Below, in pieces: positions 25,729-35,088 of a stretch of DNA of 64,000 nt. A model generated the notes under the pieces. That model was given only the letters and a program-made list of their open reading frames with translations, made no database searches and was not told the DNA's origin. Origin of the DNA: Ulvibacter algarum. Its GTDB lineage: Bacteria > Bacteroidota > Bacteroidia > Flavobacteriales > Flavobacteriaceae. Each line of letters starts with the position of its first letter. Position 1 is the first letter of the stretch. Where the stretch lies: positions 248,001 through 312,000 of the forward strand of contig CANLBJ010000001.1 of NCBI GenBank assembly GCA_947488905.1. The letters run 5' to 3'. The position numbers and the translations under genes are program-made.

Positions 25729-27798
25729 ATGAAAACAACCAAAATCACACTAGCGTTTGCTGCAAGTATTGCGCTAATGACAGCTCTTTCTTGCGACGAG
25801 AAAGACAACAAAACGGCTGCTGTAGATGATGTTGAGAGAGGGATTATCCTTTCTAACATGGACACAAGCCTGAGCCCTAAAGATGATTTCTACAACTACG
25901 TAAACGGTAGCTGGATGAAAAACACAGAAATTCCAGATGACCAAGTACGTTGGGGAGGTTTTGGTGTATTAAGAAAAAGTACAGATCAAGATGTATTGTC
26001 TATTCTAGACAAAGCAGATAAGAGCGGAAAATATAAAGCAGGTACTGACCAAGCAAAAGCAATTGCTATCTTTAACACAAAGCTAGATACTGTTGCTCGT
26101 GATAAAGCAGGAATTACGCCTTTACAACCTACACTAGATAAAATTGCTGCAGTAAAAACAGCAGATGAGTTTGTAAAATTAATGACGGTTAATGCAACTT
26201 CTGTATCACAACCTTTTATTGGGATTGCGGCTTTTTCTAACCCAAGCAATAGCTCAATAAACTCTGCATACCTTACACCAGGTGGATTAGGTTTGCCAGA
26301 CAGAGATTTTTACACAAATACAGATGCTAAGAGTATAGAGATTCGTGGTCAGTATGTAGATCACATTACACGTATGCTACAGTTTTTAGGCGATGATGAG
26401 GCAAGTGCAAGAGCACAGGCAGAAACAATTTTGGCTTTTGAAACTACACTAGCAACGCCTAGATTAGATAAAGTAGAGAGTCGTGATTTCAGAAATTTTA
26501 ACAACCCGAGATCTATTGCACAAATACAAGAAATGGTACCAACCGTTAACTGGGCAACTGCAATAAAAGATATGGGTGTAGAAAAAGAACTAGACACTTT
26601 AATTGTTATGCAACCTAAATATATGGCGGTTGTTAAAGATGTAATGAAAAAAGGTGATGTTGAGACTTGGAAAACAGTAGCAAGATGGGCAACATTTAAT
26701 AGTGCAACTGGAGCATTAACAACAGAAATTGAAAAAGCAAACTGGGATTTTTACAGTAAAACATTAAGTGGAGCTAAAAAACAACGCCCAGCAGATGAGC
26801 GTGCTCTAGGTACTGTAAATGGTACCGTAGGTGAAGCATTAGGTAAACTATATGTAGACGAAATGTTCCCGCCAGAAGCAAAAGAAAAAGCAGAAACAAT
26901 GATTGCTAACGTGATTGCTGCATACCAAGACCGTATTCAAAAACTAGACTGGATGAGCGAAGAGACTAAGGTAAAAGCTGTTGAAAAGCTTGATAAGTTT
27001 ACTGTAAAAATAGGGTATCCAGATTCTTGGGAAGACTATAGTACAATGGATGTAAGTGCAGACAAAAGCTATTATGATAACATTACTGCAGTAGGAGAAT
27101 GGGGCTTTAAAAAGAACCTTTCTGAGATTAACGAACCAGTAGATAGAACAGAATGGGGTATGTCACCACAAACAGTAAATGCATATTTTAATCCATTTAA
27201 CAATGAGATTGTTTTTCCTGCAGCTATTTTACAACCACCTTTCTACGATTATAAAGCAGATGATGCTGTAAACTATGGTGGTATTGGAGCTGTAATTGGT
27301 CACGAAATATCTCACGCATTTGATGATAGTGGAGCACGTTTTGACGGTGATGGAAACCTAGTAAACTGGTGGACAGAAGAAGATCTAAAGCAATTTGGCG
27401 AAAGAGGAACAGCCTTAGCAGAACAATATGATGCTATTGAAGTAGTAGATAGCGTATTTGTAAATGGTAAGTTCACACTAGGAGAAAACATAGGTGATCT
27501 AGGTGGTGTACTTGCTGCTTATGATGGTTTGCAACGTCACTACAAAGAAAACGGACGTCCAGAAGACGTAGATGGCTTTACAGCAGAACAACGTTTCTTT
27601 ATGAGCTGGGCAACCGTATGGAGAACTAAGCAACGCGAAGAGAGTCTAGTAAATCAAGTAAAAACAGACCCTCACACACCAGGAAGATGGAGAGCAACAG
27701 AGCCTCTTAAAAATGTAGATGCTTTTTATGAAGCTTTTAATATTGTAGAAGGAGACCCAATGTATGTAGCGCCAGAAAACAGAGTAAGAATCTGGTAG
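25729..27798 (+). CDS. M13 family metallopeptidase (neprilysin-like), lipoprotein
   Basis: 689 residues. The lipobox ALSC near residue 22 suggests an outer-membrane or periplasmic lipid anchor. The zinc-binding HEISH lies at 525-529, and the third ligand Glu586 is in the conserved ENIGDLGG, with NAYFNPFNNEIVFPA upstream. M13 enzymes cut oligopeptides up to roughly 40 residues. It has its own terminator. It begins 55 bases after the lipoprotein gene, so a shared transcript is possible. Confidence 0.95.
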   Translation: MKTTKITLAFAASIALMTALSCDEKDNKTAAVDDVERGIILSNMDTSLSPKDDFYNYVNGSWMKNTEIPDDQVRWGGFGVLRKSTDQDVLSILDKADKSGKYKAGTDQAKAIAIFNTKLDTVARDKAGITPLQPTLDKIAAVKTADEFVKLMTVNATSVSQPFIGIAAFSNPSNSSINSAYLTPGGLGLPDRDFYTNTDAKSIEIRGQYVDHITRMLQFLGDDEASARAQAETILAFETTLATPRLDKVESRDFRNFNNPRSIAQIQEMVPTVNWATAIKDMGVEKELDTLIVMQPKYMAVVKDVMKKGDVETWKTVARWATFNSATGALTTEIEKANWDFYSKTLSGAKKQRPADERALGTVNGTVGEALGKLYVDEMFPPEAKEKAETMIANVIAAYQDRIQKLDWMSEETKVKAVEKLDKFTVKIGYPDSWEDYSTMDVSADKSYYDNITAVGEWGFKKNLSEINEPVDRTEWGMSPQTVNAYFNPFNNEIVFPAAILQPPFYDYKADDAVNYGGIGAVIGHEISHAFDDSGARFDGDGNLVNWWTEEDLKQFGERGTALAEQYDAIEVVDSVFVNGKFTLGENIGDLGGVLAAYDGLQRHYKENGRPEDVDGFTAEQRFFMSWATVWRTKQREESLVNQVKTDPHTPGRWRATEPLKNVDAFYEAFNIVEGDPMYVAPENRVRIW

Positions 27799-27825
27799 GT
27801 TATCCAATAAAATAAATATTCTAAA

Positions 27826-27857
27826 ACCGTCCAGCTTTTGTTGGGCGGTTTTTTTGT
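27826..27857 (+). terminator. Terminator after the M13 peptidase gene
   Basis: ACCGTCCA pairs with TGGGCGGT (one G-T) and is followed by seven T residues. A CTTCGGAAAT 10-mer follows at 27870. Confidence 0.85.
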
Positions 27858-27914
27858 GCAGCTATTTATCTTCGGAAATTTTAAAACAGTATATTAGTGC
27901 TAAACATTTTTATA

Positions 27915-29051
27915 ATGACTAGACTCTATATAATAGCAATAAACATATATCTCCTCTTCGGTTTTTTAAGTACAACACTAATTGCTCAAACCACAAGCAT
28001 TCCAGACTCAAGTTTTGAGCAAGCTCTTATCAATCTAGGTATTGATAGTGATGGTGTTGTTAATACTGAAGTTGCGACAGCAGATATTGAAAATGTGATC
28101 TCGCTAGATGTTAGCAATTATCAAATAGAATTACTTACAGGAATAGAAGATTTTATCAATTTAGAAATTTTATTTGCAGGGTCAAATATATTTACTGCTG
28201 CTGGAGTAGATCTTACCAACAATAACAAATTAAAAGAATTATATATTGATCATTCTCAACTCACATCTATAGACCTTAGTGGCAACCCATTATTAGAGAT
28301 ACTGTATGTAGGTAATCAAGAAATAGATGTGGGACCATTTAGTGACATTACCTTTTTAGATGTAAGTGCTAATCCTTTATTGGAGACTCTAGACTTTACG
28401 TATATGTCAGCTACAATAATGCCAGCTACAATAGTATTGGGTAATAATGATGCGTTAAAAGAGCTTCGGGGCTCGTTAGTTAATATAGAATCTATTAATC
28501 TTAATGAAGCTATGCAAATTGAAGATTTACAACTAGGTAGTTTCACAGGTCCTGATTATATTCAGGTTTCTGTTCCCAACCTTAATCTTAGTGACCATTT
28601 AAACTTAGAATCTGTTATAATTCAAAACTCCGATATACAAGCACTGAGTTTAAAAAACGGAAATAATGATACTATTCAGTTTATAGGAAGGGAAAATGAT
28701 GACTTGGTTTGTATTGAAGTTGATGAATCTTCTGCTGCAATGATGGGCCAAGCACCATATGATACTTGGTTAATAGATGATACTTCTGTATTTAGTGAGG
28801 ATTGTTATTTAGAAACTCCTTCTTACAAAGGTGTCGAATTAGTAATTTACCCTAATCCTACAACAGATAATCTTTATATTGATACAAGTCCTGATGTTTT
28901 CAATACTACAATTTATAATACTTCAGGAAAACTAGTTAGAACCAACAATTCAAGTAAGACTCTTGATGTCAGTGGTTTATTAAATGGTGTTTATTTTCTA
29001 GAAATAAACACCAATCAAGGAAAAGCAATAACCTCTTTTGTGAAGCAATAA
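27915..29051 (+). CDS. LRR-like secreted protein with T9SS type A sorting domain
   Basis: 378 residues from ATG 27915, which gives the signal peptide TRLYIIAINIYLLFGFLS...LIAQ; a GTG six codons upstream is less likely. The body has degenerate leucine-rich units (LDVSANPLLETLDF, LDLSGNPLLEILYV types). The last ~75 residues form a type IX secretion C-terminal domain: IYPNPTTDNLYI, IYNTSGKLV, LDVSGLLNGVYFLEI. The protein is therefore exported by the Por system and probably attached to the cell surface. The gene at 39150-40526 is a paralogue of the same design. The ligand is unknown. Confidence 0.88.
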   Translation: MTRLYIIAINIYLLFGFLSTTLIAQTTSIPDSSFEQALINLGIDSDGVVNTEVATADIENVISLDVSNYQIELLTGIEDFINLEILFAGSNIFTAAGVDLTNNNKLKELYIDHSQLTSIDLSGNPLLEILYVGNQEIDVGPFSDITFLDVSANPLLETLDFTYMSATIMPATIVLGNNDALKELRGSLVNIESINLNEAMQIEDLQLGSFTGPDYIQVSVPNLNLSDHLNLESVIIQNSDIQALSLKNGNNDTIQFIGRENDDLVCIEVDESSAAMMGQAPYDTWLIDDTSVFSEDCYLETPSYKGVELVIYPNPTTDNLYIDTSPDVFNTTIYNTSGKLVRTNNSSKTLDVSGLLNGVYFLEINTNQGKAITSFVKQ

Positions 29052-29087
29052 TTTTACAGCGGTTTTCTTTCGTCAATGTATTTCGAG

Positions 29088-29095
29088 TAACTTTG
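29088..29095 (+). promoter_or_regulatory. Putative -7 box for trpS
   Basis: TAACTTTG fits TAnnTTTG and lies 46 bases before the trpS ATG. No clean -33 element is seen. Confidence 0.4.
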
Positions 29096-29141
29096 TAATT
29101 CGAATGAACTCGAAATAAAAGTTGAATAAAAAACGAAACAA

Positions 29142-30107
29142 ATGAGAATCCTCACAGGAATTCAGAGCACAGGAACACCACATTTAGGAAACATTCTAGG
29201 GGCATTATTGCCAGCAATCGCAATGTCAAATGACGCTAACAACGAGTCTTTTCTATTCATTGCAGACATGCATTCCCTTACCCAAATAAAAGACGGTGAG
29301 ACTTTAAGAGAGAACACATATAGTACTGCAGCAACCTGGCTGGCCTTAGGTCTCGATGTAGAAAAAACGGTTTTTTATCGCCAGAGTGACATCCCTCAAG
29401 TAACAGAGTTGTCTTGGTATTTAAGCTGCTTTTTCCCTTATAAACGATTAATGCTTGCTCATAGTTTTAAAGACAAAGCTGATAGACTGGATGATGTAAA
29501 TGCTGGACTATTTACCTATCCTATGCTTATGGCAGCAGATATTCTTATATATGATGCAGAGATCATCCCGGTAGGGAAAGACCAAATGCAACATATAGAA
29601 ATGACACGAGATGTTGCATCACGTTTTCACGCACAACTGGGAGAAACTTTTGTAATGCCAGAAGGTAAAGTAAAAGAAGATACGATGCTTATTCCTGGTA
29701 CAGACGGAGCAAAAATGAGTAAGTCTAAAGGTAATACCATCAACATATTTTTGCCAGAAAAAAAGTTACGCAAACAAGTAATGAGCATTGAGACAGACAG
29801 CACGCCTCTTGAAGAGCCTAAAGACTGGAGCACTTGCAACTGTTTTACAATCTATACTTTATTAGCTTCGGAAGCTGAAATTGCACAAATGAAAGCAAAT
29901 TATGAAGGCGGAAATTACGGTTACGGCCATGCTAAGCAAGCTCTTTATGAACTTATTTTAGCCAAGTTTGAAACACCGCGTGAGCGTTATAACCATTTTA
30001 TGGAAAATAAAAATGAGATTGATGATGCTTTAAAGATAGGTGCAGAAAAAGCGACTCTAGTTGCTAATGAAGTACTTAAAAGAGTGCGCGCTAAAGTTGG
30101 GTACTAG
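29142..30107 (+). CDS. trpS: Tryptophanyl-tRNA synthetase
   Basis: 321 residues, normal for the bacterial enzyme. The class I signatures are TPHLGN (12-17, HIGH equivalent) and KMSKS (191-195). Other family segments are FLFIADMHSLT, DIPQVTELSWYLSCF and PMLMAADILIYDA, the last forming the tryptophan pocket region. It charges tRNA-Trp. It appears monocistronic. Confidence 0.97.
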   Translation: MRILTGIQSTGTPHLGNILGALLPAIAMSNDANNESFLFIADMHSLTQIKDGETLRENTYSTAATWLALGLDVEKTVFYRQSDIPQVTELSWYLSCFFPYKRLMLAHSFKDKADRLDDVNAGLFTYPMLMAADILIYDAEIIPVGKDQMQHIEMTRDVASRFHAQLGETFVMPEGKVKEDTMLIPGTDGAKMSKSKGNTINIFLPEKKLRKQVMSIETDSTPLEEPKDWSTCNCFTIYTLLASEAEIAQMKANYEGGNYGYGHAKQALYELILAKFETPRERYNHFMENKNEIDDALKIGAEKATLVANEVLKRVRAKVGY

Positions 30108-30176
30108 TTAGTAGGCAGTGACAGTGGTGATTTACAGTGTAAATTTTTAAGGTCGAGATTACTTGGGCTGCAAATG

Positions 30177-30311
30177 GACGGTTTGAATCACGATCTTTCG
30201 CTTCGCTCTCTGCACGATGCACGACAAATAAAACATTTCTATATAAACTATGGATAATTTGGTCGTGAGTCGTGCAGTCCCGCCTGCGGGACGATCGTGA
30301 ATCAAACCGTC
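30177..30311. repeat. 135-bp nested imperfect palindrome
   Basis: The outer arms GACGGTTTGAATCACGATC (30177-30195) and GATCGTGAATCAAACCGTC (30293-30311) match at 18 of 19 positions. Inner arms TGCACGATGCACGAC (30211-30225) and GTCGTGAGTCGTGCA (30262-30276) also pair, and TCCCGC/GCGGGA forms a small hairpin inside one arm. It has no ORF. It could be a MITE or REP-type element, or a structured RNA. It lies between trpS and the end of the polysaccharide cluster. Confidence 0.75.
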
Positions 30312-30345
30312 TTACCCTATCACAATTGTCAATGAAAAAGATTTA

Positions 30346-31653
30346 CTAAATCCTTGAAGCAAACTGTTTTAGTTTACCACGGTTTGCGCGGTCTAAAACC
30401 GAAACTTTATTACATGTAACGGTCAATCCTTCTTCTAGATAGGTAATAACGGCTACTTTTATCTTTTGAGTTTCGCTGTTGGTTAATACCTTATCTGCTA
30501 CATAAGTGATCTTAAAGTGGTCAAGAGCGGTTTGTTCAATGATAAACTCCTTTACATTACCATCATCTTCTATAACGCTTTTAGTTACATAATAGAAAGT
30601 TAATCCAGGTACTTGTTTACCGCTAGGCAGTTTTGCGACATCGTTTGTTCTACCTACTAGTTTTTCTAAGATTGGTTTTTTTGCTGTACTCTTTTTAGAG
30701 ATAACCCCGTTATCACCTATGTCATAACGTATCATTGGGTGCGCCTTATTGTATAAAGATGTAATGATAATACGCCCGGGCATCCCATTAGGTACAGGCT
30801 TATTATTGTCGTCTAAGATCTCTACAAAAAGTGTTTCGCTGTTTAAGACAAATTCTCCTTTTTGGTTTTCAAAAGCGATGAGGTCTAGCTCGCTCGCGCC
30901 ATACTCGTTGTAAACAGAAACTCCAAAGGTGGTTTCCATTAGTTTCTTATCTGTATCGTAAAGCATTTCGCTAGTGACTATACAGCAAGTTAACGAAGGA
31001 CAAACATCTTTTAAAACAATCTCTTTCTTCTTTAGGTACTTTGCAAATAGCACTATAGAGCTTGTATAGCCATTGATATACTCAAAAGGTTTTTGAGTAA
31101 ATACTTTTAAAAATTCTTCCAGCTTTTTATCAGACAAATCAAAAATAGGAAAGCGATACCTACTACTTAACTTGTCTTTAAGTCGTTCTTTTTGATAGCC
31201 TATTTTATCAAGCGGAATACCATAAAAACGTGCTTGCAATGAAGTATTAAAATCAATACCGTGCCAAGCAAAACGAGTCATAATCTCTGCCCACGTTAAA
31301 GCGTGACACATCTTATCTTTTGCAAACACAAAAGGGTGACCACTGCTACCAGAAGTTTTATTTACATAGACATTTTTCTCAGAAAATCCTTTTGACAATC
31401 GCTTAGCAAGTGACTTTTGCAGGTCTGCTTTTGTCATCACAGGTACCTCATCCCAGCTTCGGAAATGTGATAAATTTGAAAACTCTTTATAAAAAACATT
31501 CTCCCTTAGATGATGAGAGACAATTTCTTCTTTCATCTTTGTGACATATTCTGAGTAGTCTTCTTCACTGATATCCTGAATTTCTTGCAACCTTAACTTT
31601 GCTTCCTTAATAGGGAAGCCTTTGAGTTTTAAGGTTGTTTCAAAGAGGTTCAA
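30346..31653 (-). CDS. CapK/PaaK-like adenylate-forming enzyme
   Basis: 435 residues of the phenylacetate-CoA ligase superfamily. The ATP loop is KTSGSSGHPF (99-108), the second motif is YGASELDLIAFE (near 255), followed by IRYDIGDNG. CapK-type relatives are common in capsule and exopolysaccharide clusters, where their substrate is not known. This is the last gene of the minus-strand polysaccharide cluster, separated by 175 bases from the next gene upstream. The role in polysaccharide modification is inferred from position. Confidence 0.82.
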   Translation of the reverse strand: MNLFETTLKLKGFPIKEAKLRLQEIQDISEEDYSEYVTKMKEEIVSHHLRENVFYKEFSNLSHFRSWDEVPVMTKADLQKSLAKRLSKGFSEKNVYVNKTSGSSGHPFVFAKDKMCHALTWAEIMTRFAWHGIDFNTSLQARFYGIPLDKIGYQKERLKDKLSSRYRFPIFDLSDKKLEEFLKVFTQKPFEYINGYTSSIVLFAKYLKKKEIVLKDVCPSLTCCIVTSEMLYDTDKKLMETTFGVSVYNEYGASELDLIAFENQKGEFVLNSETLFVEILDDNNKPVPNGMPGRIIITSLYNKAHPMIRYDIGDNGVISKKSTAKKPILEKLVGRTNDVAKLPSGKQVPGLTFYYVTKSVIEDDGNVKEFIIEQTALDHFKITYVADKVLTNSETQKIKVAVITYLEEGLTVTCNKVSVLDRANRGKLKQFASRI

Positions 31654-31750
31654 GATTATGTTGATTTTATTGGCAAGGTATGAAAATAGAGATTACTTCA
31701 AATAGTTTTTAATAATTGGATTGGGGTTTAACTTTTGACCTTTATAAGGA

Positions 31751-31772
31751 CTTCGGCAAGCTCAGTGTGACA
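31751..31772 (+). repeat. REP-like half site
   Basis: CTTCGGCAAGCTCAGTGTGACA is a member of the CTTCGAC-AGCTCAG-TGACA family seen at 598-670, 52598-52727 and 58663-58796. It is unpaired here. Confidence 0.6.
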
Positions 31773-31828
31773 GTAGACTTGCTTTTATAAGAACTTCATC
31801 CTACTATAAGCTAGAGATAGCGCGGTGC

Positions 31829-32647
31829 TCAATCTGCCACTGTGCTTTTAATATATTTAGGCCGCTCCATAAAATACTCCCAGAAAAATTGCACTAAGCA
31901 GTAGCCAGATTTTAACCAAGAATAATCCAAATACGTTCTGTAAAATGCGAAGTTATATTTTATTAATTTCCATTTATTAGCACTCATAGAATCAAGGTGT
32001 ACTCTATAAAAGGCGAGGTCTTCTTGTAAACCTAATGCTGGTTTTTCGCTTATTTTGATAGCTTCTAGCCATACCGCCCAATCTTGACGTTTCCGAATAT
32101 TAGGAGCTATAATTTTGCCTAATGTTTTTGCATTGTACATTCCTGTAAGATTACCAATGTAGTTATTCTTGTGTTGTTTTTTATAAGATAAAGTTTGCAA
32201 GGCTTCTACTCTTTTATTTAACGAGTTTCCTTGTTCGTCTATCTGAAGGTAGCTCGCAAAACTTACGTCACAATCATTCTCTTGCATAAATTTAAGCTGT
32301 TTTTCTAGCTTATTTTTATGCCAGAGGTCATCTGCGTCCAGAAAGGCGATATAGTCGCCTGTAGCTTCGGTTGTGGCTTGATTACGGCAATGAGCGGCGC
32401 CTTTGTTTAATGAATTAGGGTAAAACTTGATGCGGGTATCATTTCCGAAGAAATCACGCACAATTGTGGGACCATTATCTGTTGAGGCATCATCTACAAT
32501 AAGCAGCTCCCAGTTTTGATAGCTCTGGTCTATAACAGACTGAATGGTTTTTGCAATAAAAGGAGCAGCATTATACAGCGGCGTGATAATGGAAACCAAC
32601 GGCTGCGCGGTTGTATTAATATGCTTTTTCTTCTCCTCTAATGGCAT
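31829..32647 (-). CDS. Glycosyltransferase family 2
   Basis: 272 residues with a GT-A fold: the N-terminal VSIITPLYNAAPFIAKTI, the nucleotide-binding LLIVDDAST and FLDADDLWH with the DxD-type acidic cluster. It would add one sugar to the lipid-linked repeat unit on the cytoplasmic face. It overlaps the preceding gene by 32 bases, so the two are translationally linked. Donor and acceptor cannot be told. Confidence 0.9.
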   Translation of the reverse strand: MPLEEKKKHINTTAQPLVSIITPLYNAAPFIAKTIQSVIDQSYQNWELLIVDDASTDNGPTIVRDFFGNDTRIKFYPNSLNKGAAHCRNQATTEATGDYIAFLDADDLWHKNKLEKQLKFMQENDCDVSFASYLQIDEQGNSLNKRVEALQTLSYKKQHKNNYIGNLTGMYNAKTLGKIIAPNIRKRQDWAVWLEAIKISEKPALGLQEDLAFYRVHLDSMSANKWKLIKYNFAFYRTYLDYSWLKSGYCLVQFFWEYFMERPKYIKSTVAD

Positions 32648-33971
32648 TAAACACTGTTTTAAAAACTACTTTAAGGTCTAAGAATAGTGACCAATTTTCT
32701 AAATAAAATATATCGTACTTAACACGATTAATAATGTCATTATCTGTCTCTATTTCGCCTCTAAACCCGCTCACTTGTGCAAGACCCGTGATACCTGGCT
32801 TTATAAAGTGGCGCACCATAAACTTGTCTATACGCTCTGCATACATATGTGTGTGGCTTACCATATGAGGGCGCGGCCCCACGACAGACATATCTCCTTT
32901 AAGTACATTTATAAATTGAGGAAGCTCATCCATACTTGTTTTACGAATTATTTTTCCTACTCTAGTAATGCGCTCATCTCCCCTAGTTGCTTGAAATAAA
33001 TGAGCATCTGGACTAGGACGCATACTCCTAAACTTATAGCAGTAAAACTCTTTATAATCAAGACCATTACGGCGTTGTTTAAAAAAGACCGGACCTTTAG
33101 ATTCTAGTTTTATAATAATCCCTAGTAGGGGCGTAAGCCATGAAAGGATAAATATAATAACGCCAAGTGACATCACAATGTCAAATGAGCGTTTTATAAA
33201 CTTATTAAGTGCCTCATCCATAGGTATTTTACGCATAGATAATATAGGTAAAAAGCCGTAGTAGGTAAAGTCTAGTTTCTTACTGTAAATCTCTTTGTTA
33301 TCTGGTAAAAATTTAAGAACTTTTAAGTTGTTGTCTGCAAAATCAATGATCTTGCCCATATTTTCATTAGAGGTCTCCCCTATTGAGGTATAAATCTCGT
33401 CAATGTTATTCTTTAAAATGTAATTAAAAGTGTCTTCTATGTCTTCCTTTTTATCTCCTTTTAGGTTAAAGGTTTTTTGAAGTTCATACCCGTACTCTGG
33501 GTTTGATGTAAAAAATTTTCTTAGTTGTTCTGTCTTATTATTGAGACCATAAATAACAACTCTTCTTTGATTTCCTTTTAGATATATTCTATACTTTTTA
33601 AGTAAAAAGAACACCGCAAACTTCACAATACTTATCCCCAAGATAACCCAAAGCACATAAGCTACAATCTTCCAGGGGTCTTTTGTTATTTGATTATAAA
33701 AACCAAAAAATGCAAAGACAATTAAAAAGAATACAACCCCTTGCTTAGCTAAAGAAGATAGTATGTTCTGTACGTGTGTAAAACGATAAATCTCATAAAA
33801 TTGAATTTTAAGAGATAACACAATCCAAGCGAGAGAAACAAAAATGATGTAATTTAAAAAGATAAATCTGTCCTCAAAAAAAGGCGCAGCTAGCACATGA
33901 ATGATACTTAAATCAATCATATAATTTATAGGCTTAATAAACCCAGAATATCGTCCTGTTTTAAATATCAT
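32616..33971 (-). CDS. Exopolysaccharide polyprenyl glycosylphosphotransferase
   Basis: 451 residues. Several N-terminal membrane spans and a CoA-binding-like domain (VVIYGLNNKTEQ) are followed by a C-terminal bacterial sugar transferase domain: KRSFDIVMSLGVIIF, KSKGPVFFKQRR-type (KLESKGPVFFKQRRNG), YKFRSM, TSMDELPQFINVLKGDMS and VGPRP. It resembles WcaJ/EpsE/TuaA and would start repeat-unit synthesis by moving sugar-1-phosphate to undecaprenyl phosphate. The decarboxylase gene ends two bases upstream. Confidence 0.92.
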   Translation of the reverse strand: MIFKTGRYSGFIKPINYMIDLSIIHVLAAPFFEDRFIFLNYIIFVSLAWIVLSLKIQFYEIYRFTHVQNILSSLAKQGVVFFLIVFAFFGFYNQITKDPWKIVAYVLWVILGISIVKFAVFFLLKKYRIYLKGNQRRVVIYGLNNKTEQLRKFFTSNPEYGYELQKTFNLKGDKKEDIEDTFNYILKNNIDEIYTSIGETSNENMGKIIDFADNNLKVLKFLPDNKEIYSKKLDFTYYGFLPILSMRKIPMDEALNKFIKRSFDIVMSLGVIIFILSWLTPLLGIIIKLESKGPVFFKQRRNGLDYKEFYCYKFRSMRPSPDAHLFQATRGDERITRVGKIIRKTSMDELPQFINVLKGDMSVVGPRPHMVSHTHMYAERIDKFMVRHFIKPGITGLAQVSGFRGEIETDNDIINRVKYDIFYLENWSLFLDLKVVFKTVFNAIRGEEKAY

Positions 33972-33973
33972 AC

Positions 33974-34960
33974 CTAGTTAATATGCTTAGAAAAATCTTT
34001 ATGTTCACTTCTATTCAATTCTTCTTGAGAGAGACTTTTAAAGTACTCATAGGTTTTTTGCATTCCTTCTTCTCTGCTCGTTTGAGGCTCCCACCCTAAA
34101 AGTTCTTTTGCCTTGCTAATATCTGGGCGACGCTGCATTGGGTCATCTTTAGGCAAAGGCTTGTAGATTATTTTTTGATCTGTGCCTGTGAGTTTAATAA
34201 TCTCTTCTGCAAAGTCTTTTATGGTAATCTCATCTGGGTTCCCTATGTTTACGGGTAAGGTATAGTCACTCATTAATAACTTAAAGAGCCCGTCTACCTC
34301 ATCATCAACATAACAGAAAGATCGTGTTTGCATACCATCACCAAATACAGTGAGGTCCTCCCCTCTTAATGCTTGCCCAATAAATGCCGGAATTACACGA
34401 CCGTCATTGAGTCTCATTCTTGGTCCATACGTATTAAAAATTCTAGCTATTCTAGTATCTATACCGTGAAAACGATGATACGCCATAGTGATAGATTCTT
34501 GAAAACGTTTTGCTTCATCATAAACTCCCCTTGGGCCTATTGTGTTAACGTGACCGTAATACTCTTCTGTTTGTGGGTGTTCTTTAGGATCACCATACAC
34601 CTCAGATGTAGAAGCAATCATAAAACGCGCCTCTTTAACACGAGCTAACCCTAATAAGTTGTGTGTACCTAAAGACCCAACCTTTAGCGTTTGTATTGGT
34701 ATTTTTAAATAATCAATAGGGCTTGCGGGTGATGCAAAATGTAATATATAATCGAGCTTACCCGGCACGTGAACAAATTTTGTCACATCGTGGTGATAAA
34801 AATCAAAATCAGGTAGTTTAAAGAGATGCTCAATATTCTTGAGGTCTCCCGTGATAAGGTTATCCATACCGATGACTTCAAAGCCTTCTGCGATAAATTT
34901 ATCACATAAATGAGACCCTAAAAATCCTGCGGCACCTGTTATTAAAACTCGTTTTTTCAT
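33974..34960 (-). CDS. UDP-glucuronate decarboxylase (UDP-xylose synthase)
   Basis: 328 residues of the extended SDR family. GAAGFLG (9-15) binds [11 protein letters not shown] and Tyr147/Lys151 (YDEAK) form the catalytic set, and [13 protein letters not shown] and [14 protein letters not shown] are typical of the decarboxylase branch. It turns UDP-glucuronate into UDP-xylose. The UDP-glucose dehydrogenase that supplies the substrate is encoded just upstream, which supports the assignment. Confidence 0.92.
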   Translation of the reverse strand: MKKRVLITGAAGFLGSHLCDKFIAEGFEVIGMDNLITGDLKNIEHLFKLPDFDFYHHDVTKFVHVPGKLDYILHFASPASPIDYLKIPIQTLKVGSLGTHNLLGLARVKEARFMIASTSEVYGDPKEHPQTEEYYGHVNTIGPRGVYDEAKRFQESITMAYHRFHGIDTRIARIFNTYGPRMRLNDGRVIPAFIGQALRGEDLTVFGDGMQTRSFCYVDDEVDGLFKLLMSDYTLPVNIGNPDEITIKDFAEEIIKLTGTDQKIIYKPLPKDDPMQRRPDISKAKELLGWEPQTSREEGMQKTYEYFKSLSQEELNRSEHKDFSKHIN

Positions 34961-35088
34961 ATTTCGACTCCGCTCAATATGCGGTATTTTAAATTTTCAC
35001 ACTTCAATTGTTGTTGAGGATATTCTTAGTCAGAAATGTCTTTCTTTTCTCCCATTTAGACAAGCCAGGCAGGATTGTTATAACCTAA

